Positions 23,735 through 36,011 of a stretch of DNA of 64,000 nucleotides are shown here, piece after piece. A model generated the notes under the pieces. That model was given only the letters and a program-made list of their open reading frames with translations. It ran no database searches and had not been told where the DNA came from. This stretch comes from Harmonia axyridis. Taxonomy: Eukaryota > Arthropoda > Insecta > Coleoptera > Coccinellidae. The stretch spans positions 30,070,001-30,134,000 of the forward strand of contig NC_059503.1 in NCBI RefSeq assembly GCF_914767665.1. Direction: 5' to 3'. The position numbers were made by a program, and so were the translations under genes. Every line of letters starts with the position of its first letter. The first letter of the stretch is position 1.

Positions 23735-24252
23735 AATTTCATGAAAATTTCAGCAATATGTAATGCGTTAATGGAATTCTTATGAAAAAAATTATGGCGT
23801 TGAGGACTCACATTCTTCAGTTTTGATGAAGTTGCCCAAGTTACTGATCTTCTCATAAACACCTTGTTCATTTTTGGTCCAAACAGTCTTATGATACTAC
23901 GTATTGGCACAATCCAAAATAAAAAAGAATTTTTTTGGAAAAAAAAAATTTCTGCTAAAAATATTAAAAAAAAGAAGATTCCTCGTCGACACCATATGTT
24001 CATAAGAATCTCATGAACTCATGAACCGAATATTGCTGAAATTTTCATGAAATAAGCTATCTAAGCAATAATATACTGGGTATGTCATTTTGAATAAGAA
24101 AGTAGTCTGTTTCCGGTATAACCTGAAGTTGTGAAATCTCAAAATATTTTAGGGAGAAAGATCATTATCTCAAACCCCAATATACAAATTGTCAGCTCAG
24201 AATGTGACTAGTTTTCCTAAAAAGTCTCATTAGAATTGAATCACCCTGTATA
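23735..24252. repeat. Dispersed repeat B, copy 1, with MITE-like 3' part
   Basis: Corresponds over about 500 bp to 36390-36860 (shared GTTTTGATGAAGTTG, GATCTTCT..ATGAACACC, TCTCAAACCCCAATATACAAA). Its last ~180 bp, from TATACTGGGTATGTC to GAATCACCCTGTATA, has mariner-like ends of the TACAGGGTG type. Confidence 0.6.
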
Positions 24253-24786
24253 AAAGTATAAATTATAAGTTGCAATATCACAAAAAAAAATTTCCTTAGT
24301 TTTCTAATAATCCAATTCAGCTGTTTTCGTAAGGATCTATATGAAATTTTTTAATTATGTGTAGGAATGATGGCCTTTATTGAATTTGATGAATAGAATG
24401 TATCATAAAGAGAAAAAAATATAAAAAAATTCAAATTCAATTCCAGGCCGGACTTCAGATGGGTTATTCACTCCCTGTTCTTATACTCAAACCCTGATCT
24501 ACACCTATATCGAAGAAATAATGTAGTGATCATAAAGGAGTCGCTACCTATCACATTCTTTCCTAGAGAATAAATTTACTAGCCATTTTGTTGAATTTTA
24601 GTTTCGAGAATTTCATTTTTTCTTTTGGATGATATATAATGAAGAATAATTTTTTTAAATATTTTTCGAGATGAACAAACACGTATACAAATATCAAATC
24701 AAATACGTATATTTCAAGAGCTATATGAATGTTTATACACAATTTCTGTAAAATTTTTATGTTTCCTAATTCGAATTTCTTTATAG

Positions 24787-26213
24787 GGGTCCCAAGACCA
24801 ATCTACCCAAGTGAGTTTTCCATCGTCCTTGAGGAAGAAACCAAGAACCATAAGGCGATTTCCCACTTCAGAAGATATCTACTATCGAAATCGTCCACCA
24901 CAAATGTCTAGTACAATCAACTGGGTAAGTTTCGCTCACTACAAATCTATTAAGCCTTATAAACTTTCAAAATCTACACCCGAAAGTTTTTTATTCTACT
25001 TCAAAATTAATCAAACGTCAAATTATTTAATTTACATCTCAATTGCAGCAAAATACAAAGCAGCCAACACTGCCCAGACCAAAATCTCTAAATTTCACTC
25101 CAGAACAACCAAGATCTCAGGTGAAAATCTACTCCATAAGCGACAGTCCCATCTCAAGGTCTTCAGCAGGCAACGAAAGCAATTATTCCCAGTTTTCACC
25201 TTCAAAAGAAAGACAAAACGTATATTCTTGCTCCTCTAGTCTTGTATCCAACTCCAAGAGTGGTCCCAAAAGTGGTAGTACACAAAAGGTGAGTCCGAAA
25301 CGAATAACAAATAACATGCTCTTTTCAGAATCTTTGCAGCTATAGAAAGATCAACTTTTACAATAACACTTGGTGATTATTCAAGATTCATGCAAATCTC
25401 TTATTTCAGCTGATCCATTTACAAATAGACGAAGAGATCAGCGCTTGCAGTTGTAAGTGTTCATGCAAGAGTTCCTCAGACATGACTACCCAACAGATGA
25501 TCCACTTCAACGAGAGGCAAAGTCTTTCTTGGAGAAGATTACACATGTCTAGAGCAAAGTTAAAAGCTACATCCGCCACGTCAGAGCTTTTGTCCGGGTT
25601 TGCAATGGTTGCCATGGTGAGTCTGAAAGTTCGATTGATGCTTCCTACACCGATTTTGTCCAAACATCTCTTTGACCTTGAATTTTTAGGTAGAGCTACA
25701 AATAAACGAGCCTACAGGTGTGCCCGAGTGGTTGTTTGTCATATTCGCAGTGTGCACTACAGTTCTAGTATCAGTGCATATATTTGCCCTGATGATTTCG
25801 ACATATATACTTCCTAATATCGACGCCATAGCAAAGATGGAGATATGTGAGTGGGTTTCGGAGAGTCCCCATGAAAGAATGCGAGGGTTTATAGAGATAG
25901 CGTGGGCCTTCTCCACTGTCCTAGGTAAGAAATATTGTTTTTGGTGGAGACGATTCTATCACTTTTTTTTTCAGGTTTATTTTTGTTCCTTCTAGAGGTG
26001 GCTATATTGTGTTGGGTCAAATTTTGGGACTATTCCTTCCCAGCAGCAATCGCCGCTACTGTGATAGTGATCCCAGTTCTAATTGTTTTCGTACTGTTTG
26101 CTGTACATTTTTACCATTCCCTGGTAGTGATTAAGTGTAATTCTAGTTTCAATGACATGGTCCAGTTAGAAGATATGAAGAAACATTTAGACAATATAAG
26201 TAGCCCAGTTTAA
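24787..26213 (+). CDS. Orai: Orai calcium release-activated calcium channel
   Basis: Five exons, each with GT..AG boundaries in phase: 24787-24924, 25049-25288, 25410-25616, 25690-25924, 25975-26213. The first ATG in a good context is at 24904, giving 313 aa; its exon stays open upstream to the acceptor, so a longer N-terminal isoform from an unseen exon is possible. Orai forms the plasma-membrane store-operated Ca2+ channel gated by STIM. Visible: a Ser/Pro-rich N-terminus, a CSCKCSCK cluster at 100-107, SWRRLHMSRAKLK at 127-139, TM1 LLSGFAMVAMVELQ with the selectivity-filter Glu at 158, TM2 TTVLVSVHIFALMISTYILP, SPHERM before TM3 AWAFSTVLGLFLFLLEVAIL, and TM4 AAIAATVIVIPVLIVF ending in VHFYHSLVV. 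Oddities: the position of human R91 is Ala143 and that of A94 is Glu146, within an otherwise intact pore helix. Confidence 0.95.
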
Positions 26214-26398
26214 AATGGTTCCTTCAGTATTGTACCCATTTTGTATATTGAATGATTTGTTGGTAGATAGGTTTTAGCTTTAATCCCTAGTTATTAAAAG
26301 TGAGTTTCATTTGCATAAACTTGGATATTCATTAAGGCTGTGAAGAAACCAAACCAAGTTGGAGCTTGTTCAACATCTGCTCATTAAGAGTGTAAAGG

Positions 26399-26404
26399 AA
26401 TAAA
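26399..26404 (+). terminator. Candidate polyadenylation signal of Orai
   Basis: AATAAA 186 bases downstream of the Orai stop, followed by a TTTCTTCGTGTTC-type T/G-rich stretch. The position fits, but no transcript evidence is available. Confidence 0.5.
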
Positions 26405-26409
26405 ATGTT

Positions 26410-28580
26410 TACTAGTCTAGTTTCTTCGTGTTCTAATCACTGTTTATGTTTCGCCATGTTTCAAAACAAAAAATAGTACAGACGAGACAGAGTGAGCGTC
26501 TTTTCTTTCCACGTTTCCAATAACAACTTAAAATCCGATATTCTCACCTGAGTTTGTGAAAAGTGCACCAGATAAGCATTGCTACGTTTCTAGAAATGCA
26601 GACTGAGCACGAACATTTGTTAATGGTAGAGGAGTTGAGACTCAACATGGCGATTTCTCCGATAAATAAAGTGCTCCAGAAGGCAAAAGACTGAGAGTAA
26701 CTGGGTAGAAAAAGGTCACAGTCTTCAGAAAGGGACAGAGTACGGTCAACCCCTGAACTATGATAAAGAGAATTGGCTGAAATGATTAGTTAATCTTTTT
26801 TTCCTCTTCTTTGATTTGTGCTTTTTTGTAATATTCTTACTCTTGATATGAATCAGCATTTCAATTAATCCTCAAAGCGTTTTCATTCCACTTTCTTCAA
26901 TCAAATCCTAGAATTGCAGCAAGAGAAAAAAATGAATAATTACTATATAATAGATGAAGCTATCATGAACAGATATTATCATCCCACTAATCTTCTAAAC
27001 AATGAAAAGACAGTCAAGGTGTTGGGAATTCATCATTCCCCACAAATGTGACAAAAAAAAATCAATTGGGATTTATAGATTATATTGAAAAAACGCTAAA
27101 ATCGGATTACTATATTACAGTAGATGACATGGGCATGGGCATTAACCTATTATCAAACGGTGAACTTGCCCAGTAGTTATCCGGAAGAAAACCTGAACAC
27201 AGAATTCTGAAAACTCATAAATTGTATTCAGAAACACATATTCCTTTTAATAGATGTGTGTAGTATATGTAACATTTCAATGAACTAATTTTTTATTGAG
27301 AACAAAAAATATGATTCTTCTTCCTTCAATAACATAATTTGGAATGATAAAGCCAAATTCACCGAAAGAGAAATTGTATCCCTAAATAGATAGGTGCGAT
27401 ACTGATCATTAGATTACTGGAGGAGAAAATTTCAAAACAAGAATAATCGGACTGTTAAAAATCTAGGTTATAAGTAAACCAAAGAGAATAATTCATCATC
27501 AAAGGTGAGTAGCGCTATTATTAATTATTATTATTATTAATTACTATTGAATAAAGTGCGTTCAGTTGATTATATGTGATCTTATCACAGAAAAACAATT
27601 CTAATTTCTTCACAGCACTCTTGACCACGAATTTAAATGAACGATTGTAATAAAAACTACATAAGTCAATTATCATTTTCCTATTTTTTATTACATTTAT
27701 AGACTCTGGGCGATCCTAACAGTTTCTTTTTTAAAAGAAAGACCAGTTATCTGGTTCAAAATTCATTAATTTCTTCCACAAATTTGCTCTTCTTATCGAT
27801 AATTTACATCTTCTCACTGTCAATTGGTGGCACACTTGAACACGTGTTTTCTTACAATTGCTATGGAAAGTAGCATATTCTTCATTGCTTGCTCAATTTC
27901 AAAACTATGTATTGCTCACACTCTAAGAAATATTATTCCACACGGCCCACACTTCGCTTAGTAGACCAATGAAATTGGGCTTTTGAGAAGTCATTTCTAT
28001 GGAAACGCAAGAAATGAACAGATACTGTCAACGAAGGCCATTTTTAATTTAATTAGGTACATTACTTGAATTATTTTAATTTGTGCAGTTGTAGGAAAAT
28101 TATTGTGTGCAACATGTGAAGAAAGTCCTTCTCTCATTCTTGTGTTTGCGGCACTCGCTTTTCAGGCTCGTGCCACAAACTTCCACACTAGTGGGAAAAG
28201 TTGAACTTTCTCCACTTGTTGCACAAGATACTATTTTTATCCGATTCGCCGTAAGCCTTATGTTACATCTGCAGCGCATTGGTATCCTAAGAAGTTCCAT
28301 CTACAATGCTAATGGTTACGATGTGCGAAAGTATGTTGCATGGTCGATTTTTACATAAATTTCAATGTTTCTCGATTCATTATGAGTACTGTACTCCCTT
28401 TGAGATGCTCGCCCATCTTTTCACTAAAGAAAACTTAAAAAAAAAAATACATTCATTGGAATTGAAAAGGTAGAATATATTTTTCCTCAATATAATTATA
28501 TATTTTTTAAATCTGATCCATATACAAAAACATTAAATCTTCATTCAACAGTATAACATCGCAAATTACAAAGAATTACA
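26410..28580. other. Intergenic DNA between Orai and TCHP
   Basis: The convergent genes are separated by about 2.2 kb of AT-rich sequence. A short ATT microsatellite lies at 27518-27545. The frames at 28100-28358 on both strands lack motifs. No RNA gene or paired TIR was recognised. Confidence 0.4.
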
Positions 28581-28584
28581 TACA

Positions 28585-30236
28585 TTAAAATATTATATTA
28601 CTTCTGTTAGATGGTCTGTACAACCCTTGTCCTCTATGCAAATTCATTATCTCCCTCTTCAATCTCTCTTCCTCAATCTTAGCTCTCTCTAACTCCTCGG
28701 TCACCTTCTTCAACTTGTCATCTTCTTCTAGAGCCTTTCTATCTTCTTGCTTCTTTTTTACTTGTCTGTCCAACTCCTCCTTTCGTTTCAACTGTCTCTC
28801 CTTCTCTTCATCTTGCAACTTCACAAGCTCTGTATTGTAGTCTTCCGTCATCTTGATCAGCATCTCCCTCTCTTTAATCGAATCTTCTTGTTCTTCTCTG
28901 GTCTTTTGACAATTTCTTTCAATTTGTTCTGCCACTGTTGCAAGGACATCTTCGATTAGTTTTTTCCTCGACCTTTCCTCGTTATCCCAAATCTCCGACT
29001 GTCTCTCGTACATTGCCTGAACCTCTGAATCGAACATAAACTGCATATTTTTTTCCCTGAGCTTTTCCAGCCTCTTTTGCTCTCCTGAGATTTTCAAAAA
29101 TTCTTCTATGCTTTGCTTGACGTCCGATTTTAACCTCTCGTCTTCAATCCCTTCGGCCACTTCCAAATCTCTCAAACGTTTCATTATTTCCTCCTGTTCC
29201 AAGAGACTGTCCTGTATATTCTTTAGTTTCTGTTTCAACTTCATCTTATGCTGCTTGATGTTGGAAAGAGCTACTTCTCTTTGCTTAGCCAAATCGCCCA
29301 TTCTTTTCTGTCTCTCTTCCAAGTCGATTAGTTCGTTTCGCCTCCTTCTCTCTTCTACTTCCTTGTCCCTTAATCTTGCCGTTATTGTTTGTCTGACTTG
29401 AATTTCCTCTACCTGTTTATCTATTATTTCTTTTAGTTCTTTATTTCTTCTTTCTGTTTGTTTTTTTCTTTCTTCGTCTCTTTCTTTTTCAGTTCTTAAC
29501 CTTTCTTCGCGATCCAAAAGCAAGCGTTTCTCCTCAGCTAGTTCTTTTTCCTTCCGCTCCCTCTTAGCCATTTGCTGATGTAGCCAGCTTGTTTTGATAT
29601 CCTTGGATCTTTTTGCCCTCTCGTAGTCTTGGATGAAGGAGTTGTCGTTCCTCCATTGGTGATACAACCTCAGCTCGGACTCCTTTCTTCGTTTCTCTTC
29701 CTCTCGTTCTTTGATACCTTGAAAAGAAATAGAATGATTCTTTTCCGGTGTTAGAAGGGGTTTTCAATCTATCAAATGAGAAACAGATTTTGAGGAGTGA
29801 AAGCAGGTTCTAGTACAGCTTTTTGGAAAGTGAGGACGAAGGAAAATAACCAACCTTGATGCACCTGTTTCAATATTTCAGTAGGTATGTCGTCGGGTCT
29901 TTGTCGAATATTTCTCGGACTGATTGCTTCTTTATTCTTGTGTTCCATTAATTCCACTTCCCAAAGCTGTCTCTCGTCTTCAAAAAGTTTCCTCAGTTTC
30001 CTCCTTCTCAATTCCCGCCTTTCCTGCAAGATCTTCTCCATTTGCACCTGTTTCACCAGCTGGGTGTTGGTGTCGTAATATCTGGGCGACGTCCATTCTT
30101 CGTATTTAGTGTTAGCTTTTTCCCAGTGATCGTAGTACTTTTGTTGGTCCCCCCAGAATTTTTGGTGTTGGTACTCCTTCTCGCGCTTTCTTATTATCTG
30201 CTCTTCTCGGGATAAAGGTCGTCTTCTAGAGGTCAT
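28585..30236 (-). CDS. TCHP: Trichoplein keratin filament-binding protein homolog
   Basis: Two exons, 30236-29855 and 29717-28585, joined in phase 1 (donor GTTGGT, acceptor TTTTCAAG), giving 504 aa; vertebrate TCHP is about 500 aa. Trichoplein is a centriolar/ciliary coiled-coil protein that activates Aurora A to restrain cilium assembly, and it also binds keratin filaments and acts at mitochondria in vertebrates. Evidence: the N-terminal block FWGDQQKYYDHWEKANTKYE and EEWTS, the ELRRRKLRKLFEDERQLWEV block, LYHQWRNDNSFIQDYERAK, then about 330 residues of nearly unbroken Glu/Lys/Arg coiled coil, with EEQEDSIKEREMLI and the C-terminal GLYRPSNRS corresponding to the family's GYRP tail. The start ATG at 30236 precedes a basic SRRRPLSREEQ segment, with no better upstream Met in frame. 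Insects lack cytoplasmic keratins, so a centrosomal role is the likelier one here (inference). Confidence 0.9.
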
Positions 30237-30239
30237 CTG

Positions 30240-31665
30240 AAAAGATTACTACGTACGGTCACTATTAACAATAACGAATGTTGACGAATTGTGAATAATT
30301 CTGACAGTGTACAGAATGACATAGAACTCCACCAACGTATACAAAATGATTAAAAATACAGAATGAGAGGCTGTAATTCAGCTGGATATACTTTATAATG
30401 ATATCTGGTGCCATCTGCCAAAAAGTAGAATTATATTTCGCTGAAGTTGTGTCGATTTGTGATGTCGTGACTAAAGTTTCAATTGAAAATTCCTGAGATA
30501 TTCAAAGTTAATGAAAACACAATTTCTCATCGAATAGCATGTATGGTAAATACGACCTATCGTTGAGTAGCGAAAAAAACTAGAAAAATCAATGTACTTC
30601 TTCGATGACTTATAGAAATAGAATCTAGTATCTAGTTAAATTTCTTTCTTCAAACCATAATCACATGATTACCTTATATCACTGTCATTTATAATAAATT
30701 CTATTCATTATATAGTGGACTGACATATACCCTTTCCCTTTGGTTCAACGAAACACAAAAAAATAACATAATTATACCTTAGCCGAAATTTTTTTCAGAC
30801 ATTGAGCACTGAAGAATTGGAAATCTACTTTGATCTCAGGGGAAACATGCCCAATTTAATACATATTCACCTAAGAAATTCAATGAAATTTGATTCCAAA
30901 ATCAATGAATTATTTAATGGGAAAAAAGAAATTCCAGATCCTCAACAAATTTAACCTCTTAGAAAAGCTCCTAGTTTCTGAAATATAACGGGACATTGAC
31001 AAATTTGTTTTTACGCTTTAGGCATAAGCAGTAGAATATTTCACCTGTATTCATTAAATGGGAAAATAATGTAATCAACTCATAAATATTAACTTTATAT
31101 TGAAAATCCATCTTCTGCTCGGTACTTACAATAAAAACACAAAATGAAAATCATATTTTACATTCGGTTCAATGAAAATACGACGAGTGCTACAGCCTGT
31201 TCACCTTAACACGATGCCATGATGTTACAAATCGTTTTCCATAGTCATTGCCAGACTGAATTTTTTCCACTTTCACCATAAAAATCAACGGCAACGATTG
31301 TCAAAATATTTCCACGCTTTGGGTTCTTGAAAATTTGGTACTGAGTGAAAGGTATTATTTTTTATTACGATCAAAATTACGAAACCAAACCCATTTAAAA
31401 ATAATGAAATGAAAACGTCAAATTTGAATTTCAATCAGAATAACACATAGGCAATAGATACTTGGAATTGATGGCAACAGTAGGAAGAGCTAAAATCCTC
31501 TGATTTCTGAACGCTTCAAGTAGTAACAGCAAATTTTTTGTTTGCACCAAAATCTCACTGGGTCATTTAATACTTGCAGTGAATGCGAAACAAGTGAAAG
31601 AACACTTATCGCTCATCAACCTTGTTCATTCATTTTATTTTATTGTGAAACATTATCTTTTTGTA
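30240..31665. other. Upstream of TCHP, no gene recognised
   Basis: Contains the presumed TCHP promoter on the minus strand, with no TATA box that I trust. There is no further exon-like or repeat signal. Confidence 0.35.
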
Positions 31666-31696
31666 TTTGTTGAATAAAGGTTATTATTATTAATAG
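31666..31696 (+). repeat. LINE-like 3' tail with ATT microsatellite
   Basis: TTGTTGAATAAAGGTTATTA followed by TTATTAAT is the usual 3' end of a truncated non-LTR element: an AATAAA signal plus a short simple-repeat tail. No coding sequence remains upstream. Confidence 0.4.
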
Positions 31697-31699
31697 GAC

Positions 31700-32020
31700 T
31701 ATACATAAGCACTATAAGCAGAGTACGTATAACATTTCAATAAACCAATAGGACACTAGGTGTGACGTCATTTCATAATTAAACTGAATAGAGTATATGA
31801 GCAGAGGACGTATGACATTTCAATCAGCCAATAGTGTCACTAGGTTTGACTTCATTTCATACTTAAAGTGAATAGTCTCTATGAGCAAAATACGTATTAC
31901 TTTTCAATCAACCAATAGTGTCACAAGGTGTGACGTCATTTTATACTTAAAGCGAATGGACTATATGAGCAGAATGTGTATGACATTTCAACCAGGCAAT
32001 AGTAAACGTTTATCAAACCA
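31700..32020. repeat. Minisatellite, ~84-bp unit, about 3.7 copies
   Basis: The marker GCAGA/GCAAA..TACGTAT recurs at about 31717, 31801, 31884 and 31968, a period of 83-84 bp. Each unit carries ATGAGCAGA, CGTATGACATTTCAAT, CAACCAATAG (a CCAAT box) and AGGTGTGACGTCATTTCATA. The full CRE palindrome TGACGTCA is intact in the first and third units and is TGACTTCA in the second. The units differ at about 10-15% of positions, so the array is not very recent. Confidence 0.85.
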
Positions 32021-32024
32021 ATGT

Positions 32025-33410
32025 TTACCATTCGCCTAGGGTGAAATTTGACGGTAGTGTAGATTTCACGTGCAGAAAGTAGAATTATTCAAATATAACG
32101 GAACGACAATTAAAGCTTATTCCAACAGTCTATCAGCGGAGAATGGTTGAATTTAAAGGTGAGCTAGTTTTACAATAAATGGATAGTCTATCGACAGAAC
32201 GTCTCGCCCTCTCAACAACTGGATTTAATTAATACTCAGAAAATTTATAAGTGAATTCTATTTACATACCTAATATATACAGGTCACGAAAAAATATTAG
32301 ATATTAAAAAAGAGAATATGTATTTAAATTCTATACTTTTTATATTTTTACTACCAATAAAATTGGATATTAAAGCAATATGAAGATTATATTGAGTAAC
32401 CGCATAGTTTCGAATTTATTTCAAATTCATCTTCAGTGTGTCTGGAGATAAAGTTGAAATATGTTAGAAACTGCGCGTTACACAATGTAACCCTGATATT
32501 GTTTATATCCAATTTTATTGGTACTAAAAACAAAGAAAGTATAATAAACTTGTGTTGATCATAATCAACTACCGAATATAATAGTAACGGTTGATACAAT
32601 ATATAAATTTTGTTTCGTTTTTTCGTGAATGAAGTACTCCACACCGAGAATTTGTTGAAATTTTCCATGTACTCAAGCGGAATGATATGAATACCACCAA
32701 TTTAGCCTCGTTAAATGGGGAAAAAAAAGAAGAAAGACCCAAAATGTAGGAGACAGACAGAGATCGAAAATCCAGTTTGCGGAAGAGTTGATTGTTGAGG
32801 GACTTCCCAAGAACTATTTTTATTGGTGGAGTATTACGCAAACAGATAGAGGGCACGTGAAACAAGCAAAGAAGAGATTACCAACACATACTCGTGGATA
32901 TTTCGAAACCTTGGCCATGTCCCCTCAAACTAAAAGAGCAACAATGGCTGAAAATTAATGAAATGTTATTCTCACTTATTATCGACAAAATGTGGGAAAC
33001 CTCGATGATTGCTTTCTTGTTTTATTTCTACACTTATGTGTTCTTATGTGATCTACTTTTTTATAATGTTTCATTCAAGTCAGTATCACAAATATTTTTA
33101 GGCTTAAAATTTGATTCTATAGGAGAAAGATGATGAGTGCGCTATAGCAATCAATTCACGTACAAAATAAATTTGAAAGTTATCCAGAACAACTTTTGAA
33201 GTAGACAAAACGTGTACCTTAAAAATTAGTGGGTTATTTAAATTTTCTCCTCAAAAGTTTACATAATCGAAAACAAACCAAAATCAAATGAGAAAATGCT
33301 GTAAATAAAAAAAACTTATTTTGTATATTTGTTCCAAATATAACCAGTTCAAAATTGATTCCTCGCATATACCTTGGTAAAACATACTTTCAATTTATAT
33401 AATATACAGG
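32025..33410. other. Intergenic DNA, nothing recognised
   Basis: Frames of 79-98 codons at 32387-33133 lack motifs and overlap on opposite strands. No TIR pair was found. Confidence 0.35.
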
Positions 33411-33416
33411 GTGTTC

Positions 33417-34541
33417 TGATTTGTTTCCGACAAACTGAAATAGGTGAAAGATCACATCATTTTAAGCTAAAAAGTTCCTATGAACATGGGTCCGGAAATG
33501 CTTCGTTTCCGAGATACAGGGTGTTGAAGTTGAAAACCTAATTCGCGTTTTCTTTAATATGTTTTGACTGCTTCGAAATCCTTTCATGAAATTATTCCTA
33601 TTCAAATATTTAATTCAAATTTATTTTGAAAATTTCTAAGGCGAAATGCATGCGGATTTTCTATTTCCCACTAATAAGTAGAAGTGGTATGTTATGTAAT
33701 TGTTGTTTTTAAGTGTTCTGAATATTCTGTTTCCTGAAATATTGAGTTGTTGGGATGCTTTACGAATACTGAGTTTTTTATTTTCTTCGAAGGTCTGTAA
33801 AATCCTATTTCTCTGTAGATGATTTCTTATTTGTATGCTTCGTTCGGGCCTTTGGTAACCAATACCATTTTCCTGTATTTGTTGATAAGCTATTAACTTA
33901 GTTAACTATAATTATAATTAATGACATCTAATTCTAACACACTTTAAATCTGTCATTGTGTATAGCCATTTTAAATCTATTGTGGTTGCCATGAAAAACC
34001 AGAATAATCATGTCAGATTTATGTCATTAATTATAATTATAGTTAACTAAGTTAATAGCTTATCAACAAATACAGGCAAATGGATTTGGTTACCAAAGGC
34101 CCGAACGAAGCATACAAAGAAGAAATTATCTGCAGAGAAATAGGATTTTACAGACCTTTGAAGAAAATAAAAAACTCAGTATTCGTAAAGCATCCCAACA
34201 ACTCAATATTTCAGGAAACAGAATATTCAGAACACATAAAAACAACAATTACATAGCATACCACTTCTACTTATTAGTGGGCAATAGAAAATCCGCACCC
34301 ATTTCGCCTTAGAAATTTTCAAAATGAATTTAAATTAAATATTTGAATAAAAATAATTTCATGAAAGGATTTCGAAGCAGTCAAAACATATTAAAGAAAA
34401 CGCGAATTATTTTTTCAACTTTAACACCCTGTATCTCGGAAACGAAGCATTTCCGGACCCATGTTCATAGGAACTTTTTTGCTTAAAATGATGTGATCTA
34501 TCACCCATTTCAGTTTGTCGGAAACAAATCAGAACACCCTG
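33417..34541. mobile_element. Giant foldback made of mariner 5'/3' sequence, 1125 bp
   Basis: Arms 33417-33927 and 34021-34541 are reverse complements over more than 500 bp, with few mismatches and small indels, around a ~93-bp loop. The termini are CAGGGTGTTCTGATTTG and its complement, each flanked by TA as in mariner insertions. The right arm encodes, in the plus direction, FEENKKLSIRKASQQLNISG and NRIF, the helix-turn-helix DNA-binding region of a mariner-type transposase; the left arm carries the same on the minus strand. No catalytic domain is present, so the element is non-autonomous. Internal copies of ACACCCTGTATCTCGG also occur in each arm. Confidence 0.88.
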
Positions 34542-34544
34542 TAT

Positions 34545-36005
34545 ATAAATAAATATAACCAGTTCTCCAAAAATGTCTTATAGGCACTCCAACTTGAGAT
34601 GCAAAATTAGAGGAACGGACAAAATCTCAACGAAGTTTGTAGTTCATAGTTGACAGACTATAATGCTCGTGAACATTTAGATGTTGCCTCATCTTTTCTG
34701 GACATTTCTTCTTTTCATTTATTGCGATATCTGCACTTTAAGAGAAATAATAGAACTTTGAATTATTGAATTATTTTTGAAATTCAATTGCTTGCAATTT
34801 TCGAATGGATAGACCTAGGAAGTTTGCATACCCATCAAAAGTTTAGTCTCGATCTCTTGTTTATATAGTGAAAGTGTCATAATGTTTTAAGTTTCAGTTT
34901 AGGTTTTGAAAAAAAAATATTGGTGTATCAACTCACTGTATCGATGTGGTTTGATACACGTATATTTATTTCTTTATAAATATCATTTCACAAGCTTCAA
35001 GGGGCGACTTGTTACACAAAATGTTTTTTAAAATTGAAAAAAAAATACATCAAAGGTTTATAAAAAACTCATGGAAAGTTAACGTTTATTCAAAATGCGA
35101 AACTGAGGCGCGACATCGTTTAATACTTTCGGCCATTCTCACTGTTAATCTCCGGCCGTTTCGGCCGGTGTAGAGAACACTTACATATACTCACAATATA
35201 GTCACATAAAGAACAAATTAATGAAATGCCTTAACAAGAATGGCTCTATATTTTAGACATATTAACCGAGGGAAATGCCCCAAATAGTATCAAAACACCC
35301 CGTCGTATAAAGTCACCCCAGTTTACTGAAAAAAAAAATTGTACGTTGTATTAAAGAATGCCAATCGTCAACTTGATTTAATGAATCCCTATTCATTAAT
35401 ATCACGATCCTGAAATTAACGTTGATTGTTCGTTGTTTCGATGAATTATTCATTGGATTGAAGAACTTGGTTCATGAGATGTATAAAGTCGTACATTAAG
35501 TACAATTTCAATGAATAGAAATACATTATTGATAGAAAGTACAACCCATCGAATAATGAACCGAACATTGAAATAATAAACATTTCATTGGTTTAATGGA
35601 AGTTGTTCCTTGATTCAATGAAAACAATTCATCACTATAATGAACAAATGACATTTCATTGTATAGTATATCCAAAGTCACTTGGAGGAATCTGAATATT
35701 TCGAATATTCAAGGGTTGTCCAAGTTTCCAGAAATTCCCTTGGAGCTAGTGAAATTATTGCCTAACAATACTTTCAAATAAACACCGGTATTTTGCGGAT
35801 CGCGGTATTCACTTCAAAGGGACAGCGATTTTATGGACTAGTTCAAGTGACTTCGGATATAGGTACTATACCTATTAATGATTCTGTTCAGAAAGAATGA
35901 GGCAACATCTGAGCTTTCATAAACATTCTCGGCTTTAAACGATTCACTCCACTCCTGAGCATTCAAACTACAATTCAAAAAAAAAGAATCTAAAATAAGA
36001 ATAAT
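34545..36005. other. Intergenic DNA
   Basis: At 35152-35168 a small GC-rich hairpin CCGGCCG-TTT-CGGCCGG stands out. At 35340-35670 the sequence is unusually dense in ATTCATT/AATGAA and TTCAATGAA words, perhaps the debris of a palindromic element. No gene was recognised. Confidence 0.35.
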
Positions 36006-36011
36006 AATAAA

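Noticed and set aside
29108..29401. Plus-strand frames of 60-97 codons across 28747-30109
   Set aside because: They are antisense shadows of the TCHP coiled coil, whose Glu/Lys codons read as Ser/Leu/Phe on the other strand.
31700..32020. CRISPR-like spaced repeats
   Set aside because: Units are contiguous 84-bp tandem repeats without unique spacers, and the DNA is eukaryotic.
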